In this document: positions 35,752-48,748 of the stretch, in pieces
How positions within the stretch are numbered: the first letter of the stretch is position 1
Layout of the letters: each line of letters starts with the position of its first letter
DNA from: Coriaria nepalensis
Lineage: Eukaryota > Streptophyta > Magnoliopsida > Cucurbitales > Coriariaceae
DNA: 64,000 nucleotides
NCBI GenBank assembly: GCA_027186245.1
Contig: CP114487.1
Span: forward strand, 10,101,001 to 10,165,000
Direction of reading: 5' to 3'
Made by a program: the position numbers and the translations under genes
Notes under the pieces: generated by a model
Seen by the model: the letters and a program-made list of their open reading frames with translations, nothing else
The model's database searches: none
Told to the model about the DNA's origin: nothing

Positions 35752-38700
35752 CTCAGTCCTTTTTAAGTGATCAACAAACTTAGATCCAAATAGTTAAGAA
35801 GGCCCAGAAATAATACCATCACAGAAAACCTTCCTCTAAAGCTCGTAGATTGAAACTCCTACAAACCCACTCCAACACCAGCTAAAAAGCTCCGCCATTA
35901 CTGACCCCAAAAGGTAAACACCCACCAACTCACAGATTCAGAACCCAAAAAAAAAAAAAAAAAAAAAAAGGAAGAAGAAGAAGCAAATTCAATGAGATTA
36001 AGACCTCAGGAAAATTGAAAGGAAAGCTCAAAAAGATGGTAGCAAACGAAAAAAAGCTTTCGAGGGCATTTTCAATTTTGCCAAACACACCTTTCCTCCT
36101 CTCTCTCTCTCCTGCACAGTTCGAAGGGTGTTAATTAATTTTTGTGTTTTACTTTTTTGAAGATTTTTTTTTTTTTTTCCTTCTCTCTTCCTCTTCCCCG
36201 GAGATAGGCTTGCACAATGCAGAGTGAGTGGGGTAGTTCATGTGGGGCCGGGTAGGGCTGACCGAGCGCAGTCTCTCAGAAAAGCTCATCGCTGTCCGCC
36301 GTGGAAAGGGACGTGACGGATGCGACGCCGTTTAGTGAATATATGTAAGAGATGAAAGGGGGGAGCCCCTTTTTCCCACGAACCGCGGGGCCCACCTCCA
36401 TCCTCCACGTCAAACAGATTATACAGTCAGATAGAAAGATGGGCCTTTTCTTTTCTATGTCAATTGAAGGAATGGGCTGGAGTCCGGTATTCATAGTTTA
36501 ATGAATCTGATGGGCTAGCTAGGGGTCTAATATTTAGTTTAATGAACCGTTTCAATGGTATCAACATTTTTGGGCCGAAGCATTGCTTCTTCAACGGGCC
36601 CGCCAAAATTCTCACAATGGGTTCCTCCTTACAGAGCTTAGGCCCATCCAACGCGAAATGGGTGCTGCATCTGGACTCCAGGCTGTACGTGAAAAGTGTA
36701 GTCGGTTTCCAAACGCTGATATTCTACCGTTAAGGGCACAAGCCAGACCAAACTATCTACCAGGCTCTTCACTTTCATCTCTCTATTCTCTTTTTTTTTT
36801 TTTTCCCCATTTTTTCATTTTCATGTGAGTCAATATTTTTTTTTATTAAATCGAGAAGAAATTTAAACTTCTATCTCAAATATAATTTACAAAAAGAGAT
36901 ACATAATTATATTAATATTCATATTGTAAGACTCGAATTTTTTGATAATTCAATCCCCGATCTCTATTTTAAAAATAACATTAGGCGACTGATTAACTGT
37001 ATGTCATTACCATTAATTTGTTGTCAAACAGATCGTAATGCTCCAAGGGACTAATACTGGTAACGCAAAAAATCATCCAATGGATCTACATGATAATGAC
37101 TTTTTTCTTAGTTGGAGATGGGTGATGGAAATTTCAAAAATGAAATTGAAGCCCCTGAAACTTACAATTTTAAAAATCCACCCCACCCCTTGTTAATACA
37201 ATTACCATCCCTAAGAATTGGTTGGTCTGGTATCAGATTCTACGCTAGAATTCTTGGTACGTACACCATCTTAAAAATAATAACATTTCTCTAACTCGTC
37301 TTACCATATTTTTTTCATAATTACGTAGAAAATAAAATAGTTAATGTTTGTTTCATTAATAATGTCATGGTGTGTGGTTTTTCCATTAACGACATGCGAG
37401 CTGGGGAATAAAAAGATGTGGGAATGAAAAGAAGAAAAAAAAATGTAAAAGAATATGGTAAAAATTCACAAAACATCACAAACATACCCACTCAACCCAT
37501 TGGAAACAGAAAAAGGAGTTACAGATGCGTAACCAAACATACCCACTCAAGTCAATCATCGTATCTTGTATAGTAGTAGATTAGTGCCTCTTCCGACGCG
37601 AATTTGACTTTGTTGTTGGACCTGTCTCCATAAAAGTGGGGACCCGCCTAGATAAGCCCAAGGACAAAGGCATTGCTTGGCTTGGCTTGTCCAGTTGCCG
37701 TTATTGGTCCTGTTTTGATTCGTCAACGTACTCTATTCCGTGACTGAATAAAATTATAAAAGCAATACGAAAAATTGGCCACGCAAAAACGAAACAAGAA
37801 TATTCAAAGTTTCAAAAAAGATTTAACTGAATATGGAAGATTCCAAACTGATCAAAAAGTGTTTAGACTGGTAATATTAATCTTACCGGATGGGACTAAC
37901 TTTAAGAGGATTAAAAATAATTTATTTATTAGTAATTTATGGAATATTAAAAAATTTCATTTTATTCAGCACTATGTGTTGGTGTAATTATGGACTAAAT
38001 TTTGAATAGAAAGACATTGATTTGATAAGAATATCCTAATATATATTCAAATTTCTTATTTTATTATGTTTGGTAATGATGGTGATGAGAGCAAGCGGTA
38101 CTATGCAGCCCACAATATGGTAGCGGAAGGGTGGTTTTGATGGCGGCAGGCAGCATCGGTGGTGGTGGAACTACTAAAATTAAGAATTAAGAAACTTAGA
38201 ATCGAACGTTAATTCAAAGGATATGTGACTTGGCCTGTGTTTTGATTGATTCTTAGGAACTGTTTTTTTAAACTAACGGTAAAGATTTTTTTCAATAATA
38301 TATATATATATATATAATTAGTAGAAAAATTATGATTTAAAAACAAATAAAGAGTGATCCACCCATTCGAACCATATCCTTAAACAACTATCGACAGATG
38401 ATGACGGATACTAGTTCATGTTGAAGTACTATGAATCTGTCTTCTGACTTTTCCATAACCGTAATGAATTTAGAGTTTACTTAGATTAATTCAAAGTTAG
38501 TTAATTAGCTCTCAAAACGGGTCAAAAAACTTATCATAAATTTACATTTCCTTGATTCATTCTCAACCAAATTCTGATTGAATTCAGAAAGTCAATTCCA
38601 TTTGATCAGGTTCATCACTACTCAGTACTCATATTATGTTTGAAGGTGTCGTAGTAAACTACTCAATTAATTATCATTTTGATTAAAAATATAATTAACT

Positions 38701-39132
38701 AATTCCCTTCATAATCATAGGCTAATAGTGTAGCGTGAAAAATTATTGTGTTTCTGTCAAATCCCTAGTTGTGCTCTGAACGTGCAAAGAATGTCAAAGA
38801 CGATTAGAGTAGGTTTAAGTGAAAGCTAATTTATTGGATTTTTTATTTTTATTTATTTAAAGATAAACACAAAGTCAATGCATACCGGACAGCTAGCTAA
38901 AATGTGAGTTCGGATTGGTGGTCGACGCGGATTGATCTTGACAAAGTATTTATGACAGCTCCATCCACGAACAAACATGGATTTATCATTTCTGTGGTCT
39001 ATAAGATATGATTGAATAGCGTTACTTTTGACCTTAATCTTGTCTTATTACTATGAAAAACTATATATAATAATAATAACAAAGTAAGATGCGAAACGAG
39101 GGAACAATCCGGAGGAAACTTTCAATGATTAG

Positions 39133-39169
<37 letters not shown>

Positions 39170-40020
39170 CCATAAGATAAAAAAAGTATTTACAAAACAT
39201 CCGATCCAAAATAGGAAATGATAGAGAAAAATTCAAAGAAAACGGTACGATGAAGAAAGAAAAAACAAACACTTTAACCCTCATATCGATGGACTGAGCT
39301 GTTTATTACTTGCTTGTTTAGAAACAAAGTTACTTGGTTTATACATCACTCATGAAAGGTGGCTTGTACTTGGCGTAAAAACTATTATAAATAAACAAAT
39401 GCTTCAATTAATGTTAAACACACTTAAGGGTGATCAAGCAAGCGAGTCACTCATAGGCTTCGTCTTCGATTCTGCAGCATACATTCTTAAAACTTTCCAA
39501 CATAACTCGACTGTGATCAATGACATCCTTGTGAGTAGATCATATCTATGCTTATTAATCTCAAACGCATATATTAATTTTATGATATCATATTAAAATT
39601 ATGTGTAGTTAAGATTGATTACTTTACGGTATTATCTACCTCATAAATGCTTCTGTGATCAAGATGATTGTATTATAAGTTCACTCTTTAACGTAAGAAA
39701 CCAATCAACATTATTGTCTCTTAAAAGTTACATATGTAGAAGTCACGTTTTATTTATTTATATTTATATAATTTCCAATTTTATGTGTTCACTTATAATT
39801 CAGACATCATCGACTGAAACGATCAAATTAATTTAGGCCCTTTCGGGGTAAAAAAAAAAAAAAAAAGTAATAAAATATGTTTTATATTATACTGTTTGAA
39901 CTATTCAAATCTTTTGGAATGGGATACGATTAAACGCGTACGCAAGGGGGGCCTATCTGGCTATCTTCTTCGATCAGTATATATATATCATGCGAAGAAG
40001 AAAGTCATATATATGTATAT
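35752..40020. other. Long intergenic region upstream of SERK and the laccase array
   Basis: 35752-36200 is the likely SERK 5' leader and promoter, with poly-A (35949-35969) and CT/T-rich tracts (36090-36180). Beyond that there is no recognisable gene for about 4 kb. There is AT-rich spacer, a (TA)n run near 38299-38316, a GGTGGTGG-containing GC-richer patch at about 38080-38170, and a poly-A run of about 32 at 39134-39165. Short open frames lack family motifs. Confidence 0.5.
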
Positions 40021-40023
40021 GAT

Positions 40024-40030
40024 TATATAA
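40024..40030 (+). promoter_or_regulatory. TATA box of laccase A
   Basis: TATATAA lies 85 bp before the ATG at 40115. That leaves room for a transcription start near 40055 and a leader of about 60 bases. A second TA-rich run lies at about 39979-39990. Confidence 0.55.
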
Positions 40031-40114
40031 GCAAGGGGCAACCTGCATGCAGTAGAGAACACAGCTACAGACCAAAGGCTTGCACTATCTCACTTGTAAT
40101 AAGATCGAAACAAC

Positions 40115-42852
40115 ATGGGAATTAGCAAAACGGGGTTCATCCTTTTAGCGTTTCTGTTTCTGCAAGGAGTTGTTCTCTGCATGGCCAGAGGCCAAGTGCA
40201 CTACTATGACTTTGTCGTAAGTCAAATCAACATTCACAGTGGCTGGAAAAATAGTTAGAGAGGTAGATTAAAAGTAATGAATTAAGGTTAATGTGTTGGC
40301 TCGTGTGTTTGTGAATTTGCAGTTGAAAGAGACAACTATCACGAGGCTATGCAGCACGAAGAGCATTCTAACTGTCAATGGCAGTTTTCCAGGTCCAGCC
40401 ATTACTGTAACGAAAGGGGATACACTCTACGTCAACGTCCGCAATGAAGGCTTATATGGAGTCACCATTCACTGGCAAGTGATAACATTTTCTCTCTCAA
40501 TTTTAAGCATGAAAATTTATAATAAAAAAAAAGTATCTCCTTTATAATTTACAAACTGTAATTTTAAAAATTATATTTATAATTATGATATAATTTTATG
40601 TCACGCTATATATATTATATACATAAAATAAATTCACTTAATTTAATATAAATACATAATTAATTGCTTTTGACCAATAATAATAATAATAATAATATAT
40701 ATATATTGTTTAGTGATGATTTATTAGAAGCACCGTATCAAATTTATGGTATTGATCATATTGTCCGCGATATTAGTGACCATCACTTGCACGTTAGCTA
40801 AGATATTAAGATATTAATATAAATTTATTAGTTTAAGGTTCGAATCTAAAGTCGTACAAATATTAATTGCAACATGACATGGCCAATATATACAATTCAT
40901 AAGTACAATAAATACCAATCATCATGTATATATTATTTTGACTTTTGACTTTGATATTATATAAAAGAAACCGACGCCGTATTGTAATTTGAAGAGTAAA
41001 ACGTCTTGAAGAAGATCTTAATCTTATTTTTACTTTTATTTTTATTGTTTAGTTTTATATTTTCCACTTATTATCACAAATGAAAACTCTCCTAAATCAA
41101 TATTCCATTTATTTGATTTTAAAATTCCATAGGCATGGAGTAAAACAACCAAGAAATCCATGGTCGGATGGTCCGGAAAATGTAACTCAATGTCCCATTG
41201 CTCCCGGAACTAATTTCATTCAGAAAATAATTTTCTCCGACGAAGAAGGAACTTTGTGGTGGCATGCTCATAGCGACTGGTCACGAGCAACTGTCCACGG
41301 TCCCATTATTATCTTACCGGAGGAGAGAACAACCTACCCGTTTCCAAAGCCGTATGCAGAACAAACAATTGTATTAGGTAACTGCAACATTACAATCCAC
41401 ATCTTATATACTGCAATTAAAAAAAAAAAAAAGTACTAGCTTAAAATGAATACTCTGTTTTGGTATATTATGTCTTTAAGGTGAATGGTACAAGGGAGAT
41501 GTGATGGAAATAATCAAAGAAGCCCTTGCAACTGGAGGTGATCCAAACCGATCTGATGCCTACACCATCAACGGACAGCCGGGAGATTTGTATTCATGTT
41601 CCAAAGGTATAACCAAAATTAGTAATTAATGATTTAATTAAGCACATTAATTCTGATAATTTGACACATATGTCTAATTTCTTGCTACAGAATCAATGTA
41701 TCGTCTTTCAGTCAGGTTCGGCAAGACATATCTTCTCCGTATAGTCAATGCTGTAATGAACGAAGAACAGTTCTTCGGAATTGCAAACCACAAACTCACA
41801 GTCGTATCGCAAGATGCGGCGTACATCAAACCCATTACAACCGACTTCATAGTCATAACTCCGGGACAAACAATGGATGTTTTACTCACGGCGAGCCAAG
41901 TTCCTAGTCTTTATTACATAGTTACTACCCCTTATGCCGATACAATTGTCCCATTCGACAACACAACCGCTACGGCGGTTCTTCAATATAAAGGCAAATA
42001 TATAGCCCCGGAATCTATTCCCTTCCCATCACTTCCTACTTATAATGATAGAGTGGCTGCTGACAGTTTTACGAATCGGATAAGAGCCTTAGCTAGCCAT
42101 AGATATCGAATTCGAGTCCCGCTTAAAATCAATAAACGAATCTACATGACGGTTTCTATCAATCAGAACCCTTGCGCGAATAACTCTTGCGCTGGTCCAT
42201 TTGGTAACAGAGTGCTAGCAAGCTTGAACAACGTAAGCTTTGTGATCCCATCTATATCTATACTCCAAGCATACTACAAAGGGATTAATGGTGTGTTTGG
42301 GAGTGATTTTCCAAACGTGCCGCCTTATTTCTTTAACTTTACGGGAGATGTGGGGAACAATACATTGGCCACAAGCTTAGGGACAAAGGTGAAGATGGTA
42401 AATTATGGTGAAGCAGTGGAGATAGTTTTCCAAGGGACCAATGTTGGAGCCGCAGAGAATCATCCAATGCATTTACATGGTTTTAGCTTCTATTTGGTCG
42501 GTTCGGGTTACGGAAACTTCGACAAAAAAACCGATCCTAGAACTTATAACTTGATTGATCCTCCACAAGTCAACACCATTGGAGTTCCTAAGAATGGATG
42601 GGCTACTATCAGATTTATTGCTGATAACCCTGGTAAGATTAATCAAAATTAAACTACTTATATACTTACCGACACCTATAATGAACCTAACGGTATGATA
42701 TGGATTGATATTTTTCAGGGGTATGGTTTATGCACTGTCATTTGGAAAGACATGCAAGTTGGGGTATGGATACTGTGATTGTAGTGAAGAATGGTCCCAC
42801 TAGAGAAACAAGCATGTTGCCACCACCTTTCTACATGCCTCCTTGCTCTTAG
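40115..42852 (+). CDS. Laccase A (multicopper oxidase, LAC14/15 clade)
   Basis: Six exons (40115-40216, 40323-40474, 41133-41377, 41481-41606, 41691-42632, 42719-42852) total 1701 nt and 566 residues. A signal peptide ([20 protein letters not shown]) points to secretion. All four copper signatures are present: [17 protein letters not shown] (about residue 80), [28 protein letters not shown] and [17 protein letters not shown], with Met at the T1 axial position. Several N-glycosylation sequons occur (for example NNTTA, NNTLA types). TT10-like laccases oxidise flavonoids and monolignols in the cell wall. The HGVKQPR motif places it in the LAC14/15 group. Intron 2 starts GCAAGT (40475), a GC-AG intron, where its paralogues have GT. 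It lacks the extra intron seen in LacB and LacC. Confidence 0.95.
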
Positions 42853-44346
42853 TCTTAGGTTTCTCTGTAGTCACACCCCATCTCTTTTTTTTTTAATATT
42901 TGGTTTATTTTTAATTTCTCGAATTAAAATTATATCGTCTGAATAATGCCTTGGTCTTCATATAAATGTAATGATTAGATTCAAATTGTATATATAAAAA
43001 AAAAAGTTAAAATTATTATTTTTGGTGTTTCATTTTTTTTTTAATCCTTTGATTTTCATTTAATTTAATTGAGTTCTTCAACTTTTATTTTTATTATATT
43101 TTACTCCTTATGCGGAAAGAATAAAACATAAATATCCAAATATTTTTAAAAATTATACTTTTAACTTTTATTAAATAAAATTTGACATATTCTTCGTCCT
43201 TTAACTTTTATTTTTATCTTATTACTATTATGGTCGCCTTACCTCCAATGCTGCTCGATGCTCCACCTCTATTTTCGTCATTGCCCCACCTCTATCTTCG
43301 TTGTTGTCGTCCACTGCTCCACCTTCTTTGCCGCCTTTGAAGGTAGGGTGGCGAGGCGATGGAGGTGGAGTAGTGAGCTGCGGTGGCAACTATGGAGGTG
43401 GGGGCGGTCAAGGGCAGAGACATAAAAAAAAAATTATAGGAACAAAAAATAGATATTATATAAAAATTAAAGCGAGCAAAACTACAATTTTAACAAAAAA
43501 ATTTCATCATTCATTTATAAAATTAAATAATTTTAAGCTAAAAGACTAAGTTTAGGTAAGTTGAGGGTGGGCAATACCCTCTTTGTCACCCTTGGGGTGG
43601 TGGCAATGAAGGTGGAGCGCAGCACAACAGCAACAAGAAATAAGAAAATGTCAAATTTTGTTAACAAAATTAAGTGGAAGGTTTTAGAATATTTTAATTT
43701 TAATTTTTTTTATCTTTTCTGTTTAATATAAGATTTAAAAAAAAATTAAAAATTACAATTAAGCTAAATAAAAGTTTAAGGGATTAAAAAAAAAAAAAAA
43801 AAAACGCGTAAGGGATAAAAAAAGTAGTTTGAGAAAAAGAAAAATTCAGAAAAAGCAACCTCAATGATTCATGTGTGTCATCATGTTAACAGCTACTTTA
43901 GTTGATTATAATCCAAGGGATTCTTTTGTATGATTAATTCTTACAGTACTTATAGACAACTCCATCAAAATAGAGATGTACTTTTAGTATCTTGGTAGGG
44001 CCATGGGAACTTCATGGGCCCAGAACATCGTGCTTTGCCGCACTAGCTTATTACAATAATTGAAGTGATGTCTTCTTGTTGATTATGAAAATTTTATCAA
44101 ACATATTTTATGAACAAAAGAGATCAAGCAAGATTAATTATTATGGTGTTGTAGAATTGTGCTTTGCCCTCTTAGCATGTTTCATGCGTTTCTTACGATT
44201 CCCGTTTACCCAATAGTCTGTCTCTGTGTGAAGTAATTGGGCGCAGTATCCATAAGAAAAATAGTAACCACTTGGAGCTTTCTCTATAAATTTTAGTATC
44301 ATTTAGTGCTTTACCTGACAAACCAGCTGGTCTCAGAGGTAGAACA
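42853..44346. other. Spacer between laccases A and B
   Basis: LacA 3' UTR, the foldback element at 43035-43795, and the old promoter of LacB, in which TATAAA remains at 44285-44290. No other gene is seen. Confidence 0.45.
43035..43795. repeat. Large foldback (inverted-repeat) element
   Basis: The outer arms pair TTTAATCCTTTGATTTTCAT (left, about 43038) with TTTAATCCCTTAAACTTTTA read on the minus strand (right, about 43788). Inner arms pair AAATTTGACATATTCTT (about 43184) with AAATTTGACATTTTCTT (minus, about 43660). Deeper, TGCTCCACCTCTATTTTCG-like sequence pairs with the reverse complement of AAGGTGGAGCGCAGC (about 43610). The arms are imperfect and the element is about 0.75 kb. It looks like a non-autonomous foldback or MITE-type insertion between LacA and LacB. 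No transposase frame. Ends are approximate. Confidence 0.6.
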
Positions 44347-47150
44347 GTGGGATTGATTCCGAGCCTAAAAGTGTTGTTTTTAGTTCTGGTTATAAGTGGT
44401 CCGCTTCTTTGCAGTGCTAAGGGGACCGTTCATTAGCATGAATGCATTGTAAGTGCCCTCCGAGTGTATGTATAAATCTACTTACTGAATGATATTCATA
44501 ATATTTGTTGGATTAGCTAATGATCCGTGGCTAATCAAGATTTCGTCTTTGATGGCTGCTTTTAACTAACTTTTACAGTTGAAAGAGACAAAATTTACCA
44601 GATTGTGTAGTACCAAATGGATATTAACTGTCACTGACAGCATTCCAGGACCAGTTTTACATGTCTGGAAAGGGGATACTGTGTTTGTTAATGTCCACAA
44701 TCATGGGAAATATGAAGTCACTATCCAATGGTAGGGAGCTCTTACTCCCCCCTCCTTTTTTTTTTTTTTTTATTATGTCAATTTTGTAGCAGAACTAACG
44801 ATCTCGCTCGTTGGACTGTGGGATCAACTTTGATTGCTAGGTACACAGTTTCTATAGATTCCCCTGTTTTAGATTGGTAGATGCTAGTTTTGCTGTTTTC
44901 AGTTTCTCTCTTGCATTTGTAAAAGTAGCTAAAGGAGTAGGACCAATTTGAGTGCAGGCATGGGGTTAAGCAACCCAGAAACCCATGGTCTGATGATTCC
45001 GAAAATGTAACACAAAGTCCAATCCCACCCGGAAAGAATTTCACGCAAGAAATCATATTCTCTGGAGAAGAAGGAACTCTATAGTGGCATGCTCATAGCG
45101 ATTGGTCTCGAGCTACTGAGTATGGTGCTATTGTTGTTTTACCTCCCAAGGGTTCTAACTATCCTTATCCTAAGCCCCATGCTGAAGAAATAATTATTCT
45201 CGGTATGCAAATTTCATTTTCAATTTTTATATGTTTCGTTTCATGTGTGTACCTTTAGCAGTCGCACTGAAATTACGAATGATGAAGCTAACAGGTTTAA
45301 TTTGATCTGTACACTTTATACGGTTTCTCAAAAATTTTCCGGTCACAGGATCATGGTACAAAGAGGATGTAATGAAAGTAATAACCGACGTCCTAGCTAC
45401 CGGAGCTGATGTCAATAATTCGGATGCTTACACTATCAATGGACGACCTGGAGATCTATATCACTGCTCTAGCGGTAATGACAATGTTATTGCACAATTA
45501 ATTTGTTGGTATGAATCCAGCTATTTGAGCTTTTTAACTAATATAACTAGTGACTTTCAGCGACAACTTATCAGATGACAGTTGACTACGGCAAGACGTA
45601 TCTGTTACGCATAATCAATGCCCTAATGAACGAAGAAATGTTCTTCGGAATTGCTAAACACAAGCTCACAGTTTTCGGAATGGACGGAGCGCATGTAAGA
45701 CCCTTAACAACCAATTACATCAAGATAATTCCTGGACAAACAATGAATGTCTTAGTCAAGGCAAAGCAGCGTTCTTCGAGTTATAATAACTACTACATTG
45801 CTGCTCGGCTCTTTGTTGACAGCACCGCCGTGTTCGATAATAGCATCACAACCGCAATATTTCAATATAACAATAAGGCCCCTTAAAGTAACACTCCAAA
45901 GTTTTATACTATTCCGTTTCCTGTACTACCGGATTACCATGACACGCGAGCATCTAACGAGTTTACTAATCGATTGAGGAGCTTAGCAAGTGAAGGCTAT
46001 CCTGTAAATGTGCCTATAAACATTACTCAAAGGTTCTTCATTACTGTCTCAATCAACTTAAATTCTTGCCCAAATCCTTCATGTGCTGGACCCTATGGTA
46101 CCACCAGGGTTTTATCTAGCTTAAACAACATTAGTTTTGTTGCACCTCCTATTGATATACTACAGGCTTATAACAGGTACTTATTCTCTACTTATATTAG
46201 GTTAATTTGTTACGTTTATGTGTGTTAATTAAAGATGTACGGTTTGATAGTAGGAATTTGTCGGGGATTTACATCAATGATTTTCCAATCCGACCGCCTT
46301 ACTCTTTTGATTTTACGGAACATGTTGGGAACGACACATGGTACACGAGAATCGAGACGAAAGTGAAGACGATAAATTACGGTGAAGGAGTAGAAATTGT
46401 GTTTCAAGGAAGAAACGTTGGATTCCCAGAAAGTCATCCATTTCATTTACATGGCTTTAGCTCCAACGCAGCGGGGATAGGAACAGGGAATTTCAATGAA
46501 AGAAGTGACCTTAGGTCTTATAATCTGGTTGACCCACCGGAAGCCAACACATTCGGAATTCCGAAACAATGGGTGGTTGGCAATTGGATTCGTTGCAGAC
46601 AACCCGGGTACGTAAATCCTATCAAAATGGTTCCTAAAATTATAAATGGCCTAATTTTAATCAAGTATGTCCTAATTCGTTAAATGGGTTCTAATAATAA
46701 ATGTACTTAAAAGGGAAATTAAGAATAATGTATTATAGTGATGTGAGATTTTTATGTATATAATTAATTATACAATTTATTAATAATTGAATGAAATTTC
46801 GTGCAATAAAATGGAATCATGAAAACACAAACTTAGAACAGAGATTAATTATTTGAGTAAGTGTACATAGAAAATCATATACATAATATTCGAACTGTTG
46901 CATATACTTGGTGAGATGATAAATATAATTTACGGAAGAATAAGAATACGATCATCGTTGTTTTTCCATATAGAGAATTGCTCTGATTAGGTGATATAGT
47001 CGGTCGACTCATCTTTAATAGTCCTATGGAAGTATCCGGGTTATCCTTAGCTTGTTTTTATTTCTCTATCTAGGTCGGAGTATGGTTCATGCATCGCACT
47101 TAGAAAAGCATAGTAGTTGGGGTATGGATATGGTGCTCATAGGGAAAGAT
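44347..47150 (+). pseudogene. Laccase B, full-length pseudogene
   Basis: All laccase exons are recognisable in order: 44347-44448, 44579-44730, 44958-45202, 45349-45474, 45561-46176, 46254-46607 and about 47074-47150. Lesions: the start codon position is GTG (44347). Exon 1 has a TAG (44434-44436) where Tyr of VHYY should be. Exon 3 has a TAG (45082-45084) in place of the first Trp of WWHAHSDW. Exon 5 has a TAA (45884-45886). Exon 6 ends with a frame break (GIPKQWVVGNWIRCR where the family has NGWATIRF). In the last exon the HCHLERH motif is broken by a missing base. The second-last copper motif reads HPFHLHGF (Met to Phe). It shares with LacC an intron after ILQAYNR that LacA and LacD lack. 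Splice sites are still largely intact, so it may be transcribed. Confidence 0.93.
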
Positions 47151-48600
47151 AATAGCGGATTCAATCTTTATTTCAATATCATTATCTGTTTTTATGCATA
47201 AACTCGGTCCTTTTTATAAATCTAATATTTAAAATATATGTCATGTCAAAATCACTTTTATTAATATAAAAGCTTGTACAACTAATAAGCAAGCCGAGAA
47301 GTTTTTATTTTATGTAATACGTCAAAATCACTTTTTCTTACTAAGCTTCTAAGACTAAGATTTTTTACTGAGTTTAAATTCTCTTTTCCTAGACCGAGCT
47401 ACCTTTCTAGACCAAGTTCTTCATTTTTCTTATTCTTTATTTTCCTTTCCAGATATTTTTTTTTCTTCTCAAATCGAGATATAATATAATATACTTCCCA
47501 GACTAAGATTACATATCGGTCTGGACCAAGATCGCATGTCAGTCTGGACCGAGATCACATGTTCGACCCTTCTGCCATCAACTCATTGACTCGCCGACCT
47601 TTCGACTATAAATAATGAGAGATGCCTTTCGACTTTTGACACTTAGACCCTTCGACCACAGACCAATATGAGATCTCGTCCTGTATTGCTCTACATCTTA
47701 GACCGACATGTTAAATGTCAGTTTGTGCATCACACCTGTAACTTTAAGATGTCATTCGACTATTATTTATGTGAGATGTCTATCGATCATTTAACCTTTC
47801 AATCATAGAAATGAGAGATATCTTACGATATTTTGAAAGGAATCGAATTTTGTTGATGGTCTGATATGTCTATCGACTCTTCGACCTTTCGACCACAGAC
47901 ATGAGATTTCAATCTATATCGCTCTACATCTTAGACCGACATAAATAATAAACCATAAAAAGAAAAAGAAAATTGATATAAAAGTTTAAAATATGAACAT
48001 CGTGGATCCGGCCAACAAACATAATTAAGAACCCAGAGTTTAAACATTTTAGGGTTGCCGCTGGGCAACCCAATAAACATTTTATACCTAAGATATCGAC
48101 CCAATAACTATTAAATTTTTTAACAAATGTGCTTGGGTGACCGTTTGGTTTGAGTTGGGCGTAAGAAGTTATAAATTAATATAAGAATTTGTAATCTATA
48201 TATAAATCATCATACTATAAAACAATTTAAAGAAAGCTCCCGTAATATTTTAGGGTTTCAATTTCTGTAGTTGACAAGGCATCTCCAGTCCCGTTAGCTA
48301 AGAAAATTAGGCTCATCAAACAAAAATAATATTTAAATTTGCAGATTATTTTTCAAGTTATCATTCTGCAAGAGTCTAATTCTAATTCTAGCGTGACGAT
48401 GACATATTTTTTTCTATTAAGTTCAGACCATATGACTTATAAGATACTGATGTGTCTCCTCTTAAGACAGTACTATTATTTTTATTACTAGTTATTGCTA
48501 TTACAACATCTTACCAAGATCATCCAACCGAAATTCTACTACACTGATCTCAACTCACTCAAATGGGTCCAACAGAAAGTCAACCTTGAAGTTCCAAACA
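47151..48600. other. Spacer between laccases B and C
   Basis: It contains the diverged repeats at about 47390-47945 (separate entry) and otherwise AT-rich sequence. No gene is seen. Confidence 0.45.
47390..47945. repeat. Diverged repeats rich in GAC/TCGACC words
   Basis: A segment at 47651-47710 (TTCGACCACAGACCAATATG, later GCTCTACATCTTAGACCGAC) recurs at 47889-47942 (TTCGACCACAGACATGAGAT, then the same ending). The copies are about 236 bases apart. Shorter related words (GGTCTGGACCAAGATC / AGTCTGGACCGAGATC) repeat at about 47519 and 47540. It may be an old tandem array or the LTR of a decayed element. No coding sequence. Confidence 0.55.
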
Positions 48601-48610
48601 CAAAATCGAT

Positions 48611-48650
48611 CACGTGTCTTCAAAAACCCTGCTGATCACTCGATCACGTG
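48611..48650. promoter_or_regulatory. Two G-boxes in a direct repeat upstream of laccase C
   Basis: CGATCACGTGTCTT occurs twice, with CACGTG cores at 48611-48616 and 48645-48650, 34 bases apart. They lie about 180-215 bp before the LacC start and about 100-140 bp before its TATA box. CACGTG is bound by plant bHLH and bZIP factors, including light, abscisic-acid and jasmonate regulators. The exact duplicate of 14 bases suggests a functional module. Confidence 0.5.
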
Positions 48651-48748
48651 TCTTACCTTCGGATAGTAACCATCAAACAAACAAAGCATTCAACCGCTTC
48701 AGCTGCCAAGAACGGGGCAAAATCGAAAGATTCTGGTACCAGTTTGTT

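Noticed and set aside
40830..40860. tRNA-like TTCGAATC word
   Set aside because: No cloverleaf arms could be paired around it, and it lies inside a laccase intron.
43301..43549. Small Gly-rich protein frame
   Set aside because: It lies inside the foldback element, and its Gly/Pro richness comes from GGTGG/CCACC repeats in the core.
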